A stretch of DNA of 64,000 nucleotides from Limnanthes douglasii subsp. nivea (GCA_036936605.1 JAUPFV010000001.1:30761900-30825899); one strand, 5' to 3'. Counted from the stretch's first letter, positions 46,461-57,845 are shown. Numbers and translations: made by a program. Notes: a model not told the origin generated them from the letters alone.

Positions 46461-47924
46461 TGTCGGTCTCCTGTTTCATACAAATTCCAAAATAAAAAGG
46501 CGGAAGGGTTAAGCATACTATAATCATAGTTGCGAACGATTCGCATGCTGACTTGATATTTGTGTGGTCCATCTCAAACAAATCGCAGCTCAACATGAGA
46601 ATTGTAAAATAACCAACCAACTAGAGTAAAACACAATTCGCAATATACGATGCGAATTGTTCGGCCAGGACTACACAACAGTCATGGTATTGTTTTGATA
46701 TCATCATATCATGTGATGCATTGTTTGAATATGTATTCAACTAAAAAACCCTGCTGACTGTTTTAAATAGATACACTGACTTTGTTTGAATATTTATACA
46801 ACAATAAATATTATTATAGAAACAATTTCATCACAACAAATAAATAAGATATTTGAATCTTAGTGAACTTTTGATCCACTTACATCTTCTAGGCTGTCTG
46901 GTTCTGCCACTTCTTTCTCACGATCTTCTATCTCCTTTGCCCTGTGAAGTACGAGCTGTTTGTCATTCGGAAGAGACTCGTGTCTTTCTTTCTTCGTCGG
47001 TGTCTCCGTGGTGTCCATCTTTGTGGACACCAACAACTCTTCTTGCATCCTTGCAGATGGTACCGGTATGGGTGAATGGTTCCCATCATCATCCCTCTCT
47101 TTTGGCAGTACTCCATCAGCATCGTGTTGATCAGCATCAGACACAGATGCCTGCAATTCAGTGGATGCTACTCTATCTGGAAATGTCGGTACCTTCTCAA
47201 CTACTAGGCTTCCAATCTGGAAAATTGGCTGAGAGATATCATTTTGGAGTTGTTGTGCTTCAAGATCCGTTATCTTTCGTTTCAATTCTTCCAGCTGAAA
47301 AAATGATAGCAGACGTTTTATAAACATATTAAGTGCTGATTATAGCGATTATTTAAGGCTCAATTTCGTACTTACTTCTCTGGCTTATTTTTCTATCTTT
47401 CTCTCGTACTTGTTCTTGTCGGCATATGTCTTCAAACGCTTTGATTTAGAAACAGTTGCAGACTTATTTGGAGCAGACGCTCTACGTTTGAGGACAAAAT
47501 TACCGATTGTGTCACTCATATTGGTTGTGCCCTCGTCGTCGGGCTCCTGCGTGGATGTGACGATCGGTTGTGGTGGAATCGTTTTCTTGGGGAGTCTTAG
47601 TGGTGGAATCGTTGGCTCGGGGAGTCTTGGTTATTCGGGTCTGGGAGATATCACCTGATTCGTTTCTTTTTGTTTCTGTGATGCTCGTCTCCTTAGTTTT
47701 TGGGCTGTGTTTTTCTTCCTCTTCCTTGGTCTTTCTTCCGGTGAAATAGATTCCTCATCTGCATCTCCATTATCTACTCGTTCTCCGAAAGCTTCACTTT
47801 CAGCCTCGGTAAGACGTAGTGGACTTTCGAAAACCTACCAATAGAGGCACATGTAAGTAAATAGATGCAAGCGGGTTGTTTTGAAAGTATGAGGGTGTAG
47901 ACAAATAAATTTATTTTTACAAAC

Positions 47925-48150
47925 ACTTCGCATTATATGCTGCGAATTGTGTGAAATTGTATCCATGTTAGAGTTGCAAACAACTCGCATGCTGAGCTGC
48001 GAACTGTGTGTAAACAATATGTTGCTAACTGTGTGGAAACAATAAGTTGTGAACTCAGTACTCATCTCAGGCTGCGAAATGATTGATAAATTGTTCTAAT
48101 ATAAAACCAATCAAAACGCATGATATGTTGCGAACTGTTTGCAACCCCAA
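47925..48150. repeat. Cluster of TTCGCA/TGCGAA palindromes
   Basis: Copies near 47926 (CTTCGCATTATATGCTGCG), 47983 (ACTCGCATGCTGAGCTGCG), 48066 and 48116, in a probable intron of the protease gene. A similar cluster is at 49140-49450. Confidence 0.8.
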
Positions 48151-49122
48151 TTCAATACCTATATAAGAGCTCATACCTGATCATCTTTCAGGATGAGTAT
48201 TTTAATAAGCACCGCCACGGTTGCTGTTTGGCACTATAATCCCAACCATTTGAAAAACCTTGGTATCAAGGTTGGCTTCGCTACCTCGAGGCCGATTGTT
48301 GTGTGCTTCATGAAGAAGGGCTGCATGGGGATAAGTTTTATCATCAAGATGCTCTGTACATAACTAATTTTTATACTAAATAGATCAATCTTACAATTGG
48401 AAGGGCGACGTAGCCGAAGACTCTATCAGGTTTTTCGATTGCTAAGCAACTCCTGATAGACTGTCGAAGCTTGTACAGTATTGATCCGGACCAGTCGTAA
48501 TTGTTTATTTTACTGAGGTCTTAAACATAATAAACCGTTCTCCAACCCAGGATATCTCCAGATACGGAGTAGAATAAGGTGGAGCCCAAAAACAATATCA
48601 ACGGCTATGTTAGAAAAGTACAACATCCTGCTTTATAAGATGAATTTGATTTTACACGTACCTTTATAATGGCATTCATTATTGTTTTAGTATTAGTCGG
48701 TGCTACTTTCCTGCCATTTTTACCCATGACGTATTTCTTCATCATCCTCGATTTGTCCTCCTCGTCGGGCGCATATTTGTTGTGAAATGCTCCGGTTTTC
48801 GTTAACCGCATTTTCTCCATGCCATGCTTCATCCCGAATATGACCTTCACATCTTCTTCGGTTAGCTTTACAAACTTTGAGCCAATACGGACGACGTCTT
48901 TATCAACAGAGAACCTCTCGACGAGATATTGTATGATCGAGTAGAATTTCTTCTTTGGCAGCTCTGCCTCATTACAGATGTCGAAAGCCGTTTTCAAAAT
49001 CATGTAGAAGGGTGTGTTTCTTGGAGCTTCAATGTGGGCATGGGTAATACGGCTGTCTTTAAGAAGATTCAGAAGGCTCACCAACCATGATCTGTAATAG
49101 CTTGGTTTTGTTATCATACTTC

Positions 49123-50031
49123 CTGCACAAACACAAATCAGTTGGAGTATCACGCACGTCGCATCACAAGCTGCGAACTTCATATGCATGAGCTAAAGTG
49201 TCACACGATTCGCATGACAAGGTGCGAATTGCCTATATATCAGTAGAGTATTTACAAGAAATTTGCAGGCTGACCTGCGAATTTTTTGTAAATACAAGCT
49301 GCGAAATGCATGGCATAAATATTCAATCAAGTTGTGAACTGTTATGAACTATAAACACATATATGAAGCTTCGAATTGTTTGCATCCTAGGTGATGAAGA
49401 TGCGAACTGTACTACAACGCACACGTACAGGCTGTGAACTGTTCTATTTTTTACATACACGTTGTAGGGATCTGAGAAATATGGAAACAACACCAAAATC
49501 AACAATCAACTACCTAATGCACATCTAACATACATCACAATTCTCGAGAAAGTATTAACATTACATACAACCTAACTTCTACCCTGGGTTCGACGATAAA
49601 CCCAGAAACTGACCAACTATCGTCACTAAATACTTCATTCCGGTATAAAAAGCAACGCCGATCGTGAAATAACCGAAAATTATGGTTTGAAGTCATCAAA
49701 AACGCAAAAAAAGTACACTTTCCACGATAATGCTTACCTGCTATTCTAAACACTGTACTATTCACCGCTCGGAGACGACTTGACGGCAACTTTTTCAAAC
49801 AGAAGGTGGTTACTTGTTGAACTAAGTAAAAGACGGCGACCGGTGCGATTGCGTTGAAGGTGCGAACGGCGACTGATTTCGAACGGTGAGAAGCTGTAGG
49901 GGTTTGGGGTTTGAGAGAGAGAGAGAGTATCACGAAGTCGAACGGTTTCTGGTGGTTTCTAAAATTAGACGTGTTTGGGTTTGTTTAGGGTGATGGAAAG
50001 TGAGAAAAAATGGGTTTGAAGTGAAAAATGG
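49123..50031. other. 5' region of the protease gene
   Basis: 49140-49450 is a motif-rich probable intron (copies near 49158, 49206, 49260, 49298, 49400). 49535-49933 is open on minus for 132 codons without a recognisable domain and may be leader sequence. Confidence 0.55.
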
Positions 50032-50041
50032 GTATATATAG
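50032..50041 (-). promoter_or_regulatory. TATA box of the protease gene
   Basis: CTATATATAC on minus lies ~115 bases inside the right end of the element, mirroring the TATA box at the left end. Confidence 0.55.
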
Positions 50042-50190
50042 TCGAGGGGTAATTTTGTCCAATTTTTTACTCGAGGTACTAAGTAACACTATCCAAAATT
50101 TGGATACTACCGGGTAATTAGATACTTGAGTGGGGATTTGCCGGTACTTTTCTCTAAATCTAATAAGTATAAGTATGTCTATTAGTTTTT

Positions 50191-53100
50191 TTGTGTGTAA
50201 AAAACTTAAATTAATTGAACGGGTTCATACATAATCTTGGGGCATACCCCGAGGTAATACATCACTACATAAAAGTCAATAACTGGATAAAGAAATACTA
50301 AAAGATAGATCTTAGTCCTAATACCCAATGTGGGAATATGGCACCAAAGGTTTGACATATCAAGATAAAATAAATCTAACGGGAGGGGTGATGATGACTC
50401 GGTAGCGTAGGCAGACTCCGGGAGCTATCAGTCAGACTCCTCGCTCCAGTCTAGTAAGAAGATCACCTGAAATAAAATGAGAATAGAATAAGTTAGAAAG
50501 TAACCAGTTATGTCGGCCAGGCAATCTTGGTACCATGGAATCTGTATCGGAGATCAGATATGATTTAGTAGAAAATTGAGGATGCCGAAGCAGGAGCAGA
50601 TCCAAAAATTCTTGAATTTCGCTCCTTCCAAATGTGGTAAACTACCGCGTTGAAACACGTGCGCCAATTATAATGGTCACGCATGTTTGACCATATTGAA
50701 TCCTCAAGATTCCAAGATTGCGAGCTCAAGGGTGGGAATGGAAAACCAAGTTTAGAACTTGCCATTTTCCAGATACTCTGAGCGTAACTACATTCATAGA
50801 GGATATGAGATATAGTTTCCAAATCAGAGGAGCAGAGAGGGAATTCTGTTGGGGTATTGTAACCCCAACTAATGAGCTTGTCTCTGGTGACTAGCTTGCC
50901 CTTAATAGCAAGCCAAGTTATAAAAGAGTGGCGCGGAATGTTGAATTTATTCCATACTAACCCCGCTCACTCCACTATAAGGGTAGGCTTGCGAATTGCA
51001 TTATACATGTCTTTGATGTTGAAAGAAGGCATCCCTCCTTCACAATCCAGTATGGAGTATCCATCAAGAGAGTGTTTGGCTGGGGTAGAGAGAGGATTAG
51101 TCTGTTGATTTCATCCAAGCAGTTATGACTACGGGATCTAGCCGATCTCAAGTTGACTGGCCAGTTCCATTCTCCATTGGCAATGATGTCAGAGACCTTT
51201 AGGTTATTTCCCAATCGAGAGTCAGAAATTACGTCAGAGCCATAGTGATTCGCAAGCGACGAGGAAATGAGCCACGGGTCATGCCAGAATGAGGTATTCA
51301 GACCATTTCATATTACAACCCTGTATAAATTACAAGCCAAATGACGTAGTCGGAGGATTTTCCTCCAAATCCAAGAGGGAGAGGATCCGGAGGAGATATC
51401 CTAAAAACTTTTGGTTTTGATCTTTTTAGATTTGATCCAATCGTACCATAGAGATTGAGACTTATTACTTACAATGGACCAGAGGTGTTTAAGGACGGCC
51501 GCCTGATTCCAGGTTTTTAAATCCAGAATCCCAAGGCCGCCCTCTTTATAGGGAGAGGTAATGGTTGACCAGACAACCTTAGCCCCGTGGACTTTCAAAG
51601 TAGAGCCAGTCCATAGGAACCACCGAAGGTACTGAGTTAGTTCTTTAATTATTCTAGAAGGGAGAATAAAAATCGAAGACCAATATACTTGACCCGCAAA
51701 TAAAACATATTTAATTAATTGGAGTCGACCAACGTAAGAGAGGTGCTTGGCGGTCCAAGAATCAATTCTAGAAGTGATTTTGTGCAACAGGGGGCGGCAG
51801 TCCGTATGGGTTAGTCTACCTGTGATGAGAGGGACTCCTAGGTATTTTACAGGGAGGGTTCCTTCAGAGAAATTCAAAATCGGCAAAAGATCTAATCTAA
51901 GCTGATTGTCAATGTCAGAGAGCAAGATATGGCTTTTAGAAGGATTGACTTTAAGACCAGAGAGAAGAAAAAAGTCGTCCAGGGCCTCTTTAATAAGGTT
52001 TAAAGAAAGGGCATCACCATGACAAAAAATCATCAGGTCATCTGCGAAGCAGAGATTGATGATTTTTTGCTTGTGACATTTCCAGTGGAAACGGAAATTC
52101 TCATTAAGACTTTTCTCTTTGAGGATTCCAGAAATCACTTGCATGACAAGTACAAAAAGAAGAGGGGAAAGAGGGTCACCTTGTCTCAGACCTTTTTTAC
52201 CTTTGAAATTACCATGAAGGTCTCCATTAATAATAATGGAGTATGAGGGGGAGGAAATGCATTTGACAATCCAAGTGATTATTTTCTCAGGAAAATGCAT
52301 CACCACAAGAACGTCAAGGATGAGATGCCAGCGGACGTTATCAAAGGCTTTCATTAAATCAATTTTTAGGGTAATTCGTTTGCCTCTCCCATTAATAGGA
52401 TATCCCTTAAGAAGCTCTTGGGAGAGGAGAATATTATCAGATATATTCCTCCTAGAGACAAAAGCTGATTGGGAGGAGTCTATAAGATAAGGAAAGGAGA
52501 CTTTGATTCTATTGGCCAGAATTTTAGAGATGATTTTATAGATCACATTGCATAAAGCAATTGGTCTGAAGTCAGTTGGCGAAGAAGGCGAGTCTTTTTT
52601 AGGAATAAGGGAAATAGAGGTGGAATTCCAAGAATCAATCAGAGTGCCGGAGAGGAAGAAATCTTGAACCCCTTTACATATGTCGGGGCCAACAATATCC
52701 CAAGAGATTTTAAAGAAACATGAGTTAAAGCCATCCGGGCCAGGGGATTTATCATTATCTATACTGTGCAGAGCAGATTTAATTTCAGCGCAAGAGACGT
52801 CACGGGTCATAAAACTCTATCGGCGGGATTGACTTTGGAACAGATAAGAGAGGAGACTTTTCTTAGGCTAGGGCAGACAACAGAATGCTTGGTGCCAAGG
52901 GAATTTTCAAAAAAGTTAACAAAAACTTTTGACACTTTCACCGGAGAGGAAACATTGGCACCTTGATCATTGGATATCGAAATGATTTTATTACGAAATA
53001 GTCGGGCTTTTATGCTTTTGTGAAAAAAAATTGTGTTTCTATCGCCCAACTGGATCCAGTTTTCCCTAGATTTCTGCTTGAAGAAAGATTCTTCGGCTCG

Positions 53101-53743
53101 ACTTAGAAAAATGAATGAAGTGGAAGCCTCCAATTTGTTTCTGACTAATCGAGGATTGAGAGGGTCGGAGGCTAATTGAGACTGAGCCTCGAATAAATAT
53201 TTTTGAGCTTTATCGACTCTAGAGGTAATATCACTAAACTCCTTACGATTTAACAAAGCTAGAGCGTTTTGCAAACGTTTTAGTTTGTCATAGACCATGG
53301 TCATCCCCGAGGAGGAGATAGGGGAGTTCCAGCAATTGGTAACTATTTCCTTGAATTGAGGGTGAGATTGCCACATGTTGAAGAAGCGAAAATGTTTTTT
53401 CTGTCTTGGCCGGGGAAGCCCGAGATTGAGAGTGACAGTGGTGTGGTCAGAGGTGCGAAAATAACCTATGAGGACGTGGGACATAGGGAAAAGGTCGTCC
53501 CAATCAGGGTTGACCATAACTCGATCAATTTTGGAGAGGATAGGGTGAGCTGGTTGCTTGTTGATCCAGATGAAAGGAAAGCCAGATGATCGAAGATCAC
53601 TAAGCTCGCAACGGTAACAGCAGTTGTTGAAATCATCAATTGCTGAAGACCACGAATCAGAAGAGCCAAAACGCTCATCCGGATGGCGGATAGCATTAAA
53701 ATCCCCAAGAGAAACCCAGGGGATGTGGATGTCTTGGTTGGAG
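50191..53743 (-). mobile_element. 5'-truncated L1-type LINE
   Basis: A second member of the family at 8796-23461, also on minus. It is flanked by a 16-base target duplication ATGTCTATTAGTTTTT (50175-50190, 53744-53759). The 5' end stops inside the endonuclease domain, typical of incomplete reverse transcription. It inserted 12 bases from the right duplication of the Mutator-like element. The left part, 50191-50564, is 3' untranslated sequence. Confidence 0.9.
50565..53743 (-). pseudogene. LINE ORF2: partial endonuclease, reverse transcriptase, zinc-binding end
   Basis: Endonuclease remains (53743-53400) include LGDFNAIRHPDERFGSSDSW-like and SDHTTVTL segments. The linker follows, then a frame change near 52808. 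The reverse transcriptase is open for 469 codons (52810-51401): DKSPGPDGF, LIPKKDSP, FRPIALCN, LRQGDPLSPLLF and the catalytic LCFADDLMIF, all intact. Further stops break the C-terminal part, where the zinc-binding domain (50822-50565) resembles 20442-19936. With the 5' end missing it cannot move itself. Confidence 0.95.
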
Positions 53744-53759
53744 ATGTCTATTAGTTTTT

Positions 53760-54721
53760 AACAATATAAAAAATGAATATATCAAGTAAAAGGTTACAAA
53801 CTTAAGTGATTAGAACTCTACAAGGTGCCAAAACTGAATTGATCTCTAAATATTCCAAATATTTTGATATTGTCCTTTTTCCGTCGTACACGTTTTATAA
53901 GCCCTCTTAAAATGTTTTATGTTCTCGAAATATGAACACATCTTATTTTTGGAGTGATTTAATTTTATTTTGGATCTTAAATCTGAATAGCAACAGGAAT
54001 GATCTCTTTAAATTTTTGTTAGTTACCTCAGGTTCACTCATCATGTTGAGTTTTTTAAATCTTTAAAAAAAATTATTAGAAAAAAAAGCTTATCAGTGCT
54101 TCCACCTTGGCAGTAAAAAGAAATTCAGTTTATTTCTAAAAAAATGAAGATAAAACTTAAAAATGGTTTCCACGGAGAATTCAATCCAACGAACTATGAG
54201 GGTGGAAACCATCTTGATGAAATGATACTAGACATTGTCCGCGTTAAACACAATTTTACATGCTCCATAATATTAATATAAATATGGGATAACGTAGTCC
54301 TTAGCATATTAAACACATCAGGTAATAAATTCAAAATTGGTCTAGAGACTTATATATAATTGGACTTGATTAGTTGCACATGTTCTACCTCTCTAAGAGT
54401 GATATGTTTAAAAAAAATACTTTGATATATCAATGTCAAATTTTCCATTAATAACATTACATCACGTTTTCGCTCTATAAATGAGTCCGTATGAGTATTA
54501 ACATTTTGAAAGATCTTAAAACTTAATTTCAATCACTTAACAAAAAAATATAATAAAAACAACACATATAACAACACATAATCAAATTTGAACTTAATTT
54601 TCAAGTTTTAAACTATCCGAGGAAGTCGTTAAAATTACTTCATCACAAATATTAGCATAAAAACTTTGAACCAATTTAAAGTCAATTTTTTTTAAAATTC
54701 TTTGTTGATTGGCTATCACAA
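53760..54721. other. Intergenic, no gene; one inverted repeat
   Basis: AT-rich without coding likeness. An 11-base inverted repeat ATGGTTTCCAC / GTGGAAACCAT at about 54163-54210 surrounds a ~25-base loop; its origin is unknown. Confidence 0.5.
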
Positions 54722-55119
54722 TTTTTGATAAGGCAAGGCTAAATTGAGACCTTATTTGGCTATAATGAAACTCTTCTATAATAAGACCTCATTTGGCTAT
54801 AATGAGATAAAAAAAAAACAATTTACCTTTGATATAAAAGATGTATTTTCAGCCAAAAACCCTATTTTCTCTCTTCTCTCCACCAAAAGCTCTCAAAATC
54901 CGGCAAAAAAAAGTCAAGATTTCTCAAATCCGAACTTACAAAAGCGTCAATATATGAATCATATACCTATTTATGTAATTTTTATGAAATTTAGGTATTT
55001 TTAGTGATATTTAGAGTTATAGATTTTTTTGAAAAAATCGAATTTTCATCCAAATGTTGTTGTTTTTTAGGAAAGTAAGTTGTAGATAATTGTTAGTCTA
55101 GTTATTGTCGACATTTTGG

Positions 55120-55435
55120 TATGTTGTTTGTTGATTGTGGTTGAGTTTTTAAGGATTTGGGGTTCTTCGTTTTCGAAATTTGGAGAAGATGTTTTCGGGG
55201 CGCGATTCGCGAATACTCACTTCGCAAATTTGGACAAATTGCAAGTACCCAACTCGCAATGTCCCCGAAATTGCGAAGTGAGTATTCGCAAATTTGGACA
55301 AATTGTGAGTACCCAACTCGCAATATCCCCGAAATTGCCCCGAAATTGAGAAGTGGGTATTCGCAATTTTGGGTAAATTGCGAGTTGGGTGCTCGCTATT
55401 TGCCCAAATTTGCGAATACTCACATTTTGAAGTTT
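55120..55435. repeat. Interlaced inverted and direct repeats (TTCGCAAATTTG type)
   Basis: Segments GAGTATTCGCAAATTTGGAC, ACCCAACTCGCAAT and CCCCGAAATTGCGAAGTGAG recur two to four times in both orientations, giving long imperfect hairpins. All short frames here follow from the repeat. Confidence 0.85.
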
Positions 55436-55589
55436 TTTTTTCTAAATTTTACACCATTCATTGAAAATGACTAATGTATTATATTGGTGGAAAAAAATTG
55501 AGTTTCGAACTCGTAAACTTTAAAAAAAATGAAAAATGAAAAAAATTCCAGAGAGTTTCGCGAGTAGAGAGTGTCTGATTTTGTCAAAA

Positions 55590-55797
55590 TTGAGCGCTCC
55601 ATGCGCTCGATTCTGAAAAAATTGAGCGCTCAGAGCACGCGATTTTGACGAATTGTAGCGCTCAGAGCGCGCGATTTTGACGAATTGTAGCGCTCAGAGC
55701 GCGCGATTTTAACAAAATTGAGCGTTAAGAGCGCGCGATTTTAACAAAATTGAGCGTTAAGAGCGCGCGATTTTGACAAATTATAGCGCTGTGAGCG
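55590..55797. repeat. Tandem ~36-bp GCGCTC-rich units
   Basis: About six units built on AGCGCTCAGAGCGCGCGATT plus TTGACGAATTGT or TTAACAAAATTG. Each unit contains the self-complementary GAGCGCTC. They lie just downstream (on minus) of the short exon. Confidence 0.9.
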
Positions 55798-55938
55798 CTA
55801 TATTCGCACTGAAATTTCAAGAAACACGAAATGATCCTCTTTTTGGGTTTGAAGATGGTCCGTCAAAAGCTCATCCTCCTTCGACAAGAAATCATTCATA
55901 CGACAGCTCAACTCTTCGTTTAAATCGCTCAAATCCAT
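55798..55938 (-). CDS. Short acidic frame, possible first exon
   Basis: 46 codons on minus starting MDLSDLNEELSCRMNDF and rich in Asp and Glu. A donor-like TCAGTGCG lies near the end, just before the GCGCTC array, so the frame may be a first exon spliced onward. In position and acidity it parallels the short exon at 24155-24211. No family is recognised. Confidence 0.4.
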   Translation of the reverse strand: MDLSDLNEELSCRMNDFLSKEDELLTDHLQTQKEDHFVFLEISVRI

Positions 55939-56143
55939 GGTTTTTGGTGTTTTTTAAAAGCTTAGTTTAGTTAGAGAATGAAAACTTTAGGAAGAGGAAG
56001 AAGAAAAAGTTGGGTTTTGGTTAGAACTTTGGTTTTATATATGAAGGGTAAAATGGTAAATTCACATGAATAGAAATTTTTTGAGATTTTTACATCTCAT
56101 TATAGCCAAAAAGGATCTCAATATAACCTTGCCCTTTTTTATA

Positions 56144-56645
56144 TGATTATCTTATTACGTAAAAGCAAATGAAGTTAGCATTTTTTTTTTGGTGAAAGTC
56201 AACATTGAATGTTCGATCGCGCATAAATATACACCATATTAATACCATGATGTATATAACATAATTTTTTTTAAAACCAATTATGTGCAAATAAATTATC
56301 ATAGAATCTAAAATGTCAATATAAAATTATTTTGACTAGATATTTAATTTATTAACACATATTCAAAAATAAACATCCAAATCTTCTAAATATAAATTAT
56401 GAATGACACAATCTCCGATTAACAAATATAAGACAGAATATATAAATAAAGATAAAGATTTTAACTAAAATTCGTCTTATGGATTTCTTTATAAATGTTT
56501 TCAAAGATACGAGAATGCAAAATAATTTGCAATACGAAAAGCTAGGCACTTTAAAATGTGCAATAAATCTAAATGTAATTACATTGATAAAATAGAATGG
56601 TGAGACATGACCCATTAAAAATGGGTGCAGTTATCTAACTCTAAA
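56144..56645. other. Intergenic, no gene seen
   Basis: AT-rich with one 72-codon minus frame that has no support beyond being open. Confidence 0.5.
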
Positions 56646-57230
56646 AACTAAAACCTACAATTTACATGTAGTTAAGTTTTTGGTTCAGTTCATTCCGGTA
56701 CAGTTTCAATTTTGGTTTGTTTTTTGTTCCCATTTTGATACGGTTTGATTTTGATTCGGCCAGTTCCATCTTGGTTTGGTTTATTATTAAATTTTTTATT
56801 TTAATTTAATTTTTTTTAAATAAATAATATAAAAATTAAAATTAAAAAAATAATCTTTGATTATTTTTTAAAAATTGTTTATCACCTAATATTTTGATAA
56901 TATAATATATAAAATGTAAATTAAAAAGAATAAATCGGTTTCACCGGTTTTATCTATTTGATCCCGTATAAGTTTTACCGGTTAATCGATTTTATGATTT
57001 CATATCGGTTTTATTGATTTACCGGTTTTATCGGTTGGTTCCAAATCGATTTTATCGGCTCGTCATATTTATTGATTTGGTTTCGAAGCGATTTTATCGT
57101 TTCAATTCTTTATAAGTCTCCGAATTTTAGCATGGAACCACAAACCGGACCGTTAAAATTTGGTTTGGTTCTTATCCATTCAATTCTGATTTGATTACCA
57201 GTTCTCAAAACTGTTAACGGGTGTAAAAGG
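56646..57230. repeat. GGTTTTATCGGTTT-rich degenerate element
   Basis: Repeated CGGTTTTAT, TTTGGTTTGG and ACCGGTTT words resemble the internal sequence of decayed hAT-type elements of plants. No clear terminal repeats or target duplication could be found, so the class is uncertain. Confidence 0.35.
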
Positions 57231-57639
57231 ACGGGGTGAAGCTATTTCTCCATCAGATTTTTTATTTCCTCCATAATTCAAAATCTAAAAAACACTCATC
57301 ACTTTCTTTTACTTTTCTGTCATCACTTTATCTTCTAATTTATAAGTTTATGTCATTAACCATAACACTTATATCAACAAATACAACATTTAATCTCAAT
57401 TGAATCCAACATATATATGTTTAAACACTAAAAATAAAAATAAAAACTAAATTTGATAAAAATTATCCATGGAGGAATAAGACACCCAAACCAAAGATTT
57501 AACAGCCGAGAACACCACATAATCAACCAAAAATGTAATTTTATCTCGTTTTTAAGTTGTACATTCACGTAAATTAAAAACTTGTGTTAAAAAAACCATT
57601 TTAGAGCAAATCCCGATTCCTGCAGAATTTAGCAACAAA

Positions 57640-57845
57640 CACCTAATTCTGAAGTGGTATCTCAGAATGATTTTATAGAACGACTAGATACCACATCGGA
57701 ATCAGTTGTTCAGTAAAAAACAACTGATTCTGATGTGGTATCTGAGAATCAGTTATTCTGTGGAAAAGCAACTGATTTCGAGATACCACTTCGGAATAAG
57801 TTGTTTTTGCACAGCACAATTGATTCTAAAATACAAATTTGGAAT
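57640..57845. repeat. Dispersed inverted repeats (CTGATTC.GA / TC.GAATCAG arms)
   Basis: Three to four near-palindromes with the same arms as 24333-24954 but the spacer TGTGGTATCT in place of AGGGCCAC: about 57646-57672, 57685-57735 and 57720-57815. The plus frame here is a by-product. Confidence 0.75.

Larger units (their letters stand above)
44083..49122 (-). pseudogene. Ulp1-type (C48) cysteine protease gene of the Mutator-like element
   Basis: Exon-like blocks on minus, in order: 49122-48662 (acceptor TGTGCAG, donor GGTACGTG), with IGSKFVKLTEEDVKVIFGM as in N-terminal regions of plant transposon proteases; about 48500-48400 (DWSGSILYKLRQSIRSCL); about 47830-47400, basic; 47290-46870, charged; 46460-45770 with a Gln run; 45520-45190; then the protease domain: 45115-44990, 44938-44660 with IIIIPI and HWTLLVIDI, and 44290-44083 with QQKRGTLDCGIFVCKYA. 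Catalytic His, Gln and Cys are visible; the Asp position appears as Asn (ITNYNPL). Such proteases may process SUMO-like proteins. Some frame breaks are seen, so integrity is uncertain. Confidence 0.8.
38231..50154. mobile_element. 11.9-kb Mutator-like element with transposase and Ulp1-type protease genes
   Basis: Bounded by a perfect 9-base target duplication TAAATCTAA (38222-38230, 50155-50163). The terminal inverted repeats are weak, best seen as CCCACTCAA.TAT at both ends. A transposase gene runs rightward from the left end and a Ulp1-like protease gene runs leftward from the right end, with a third small gene between. TATA boxes close to both ends point inward. Ulp1-bearing Mutator-like elements are known in plants (Kaonashi, CUMULE, VANDAL types). 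The non-coding parts carry about 30 copies of a TTCGCA/TGCGAA motif. Confidence 0.9.
54731..56134. mobile_element. Mutator-like element, 1.4 kb
   Basis: Inverted ends AGGCAAGGCTAAATTGAGAC and GGGCAAGGTTATATTGAGAT (right end read inward), ~40 bases with TTTGGCTATAATGA shared. The flanks TTTTTGATA (54722-54730) and TTTTTTATA (56135-56143) form a 9-base target duplication with one mismatch. The left arm is partly doubled (CTCATTTGGCTATAATGAGA at about 54786). No transposase. It holds a short minus exon and two different repeat arrays. Confidence 0.85.

Noticed and set aside
46197..46512. Long Leu- or Val-rich frames on plus
   Set aside because: They are the reverse of a CAA/CAG run in the minus-strand gene.
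49535..49933. 132-codon minus frame as a protease N-terminus
   Set aside because: No domain and no convincing join to the next exon; kept only as possible leader.
53356..53589. Plus frames within the second LINE
   Set aside because: They are antisense to the endonuclease region and show no domain.
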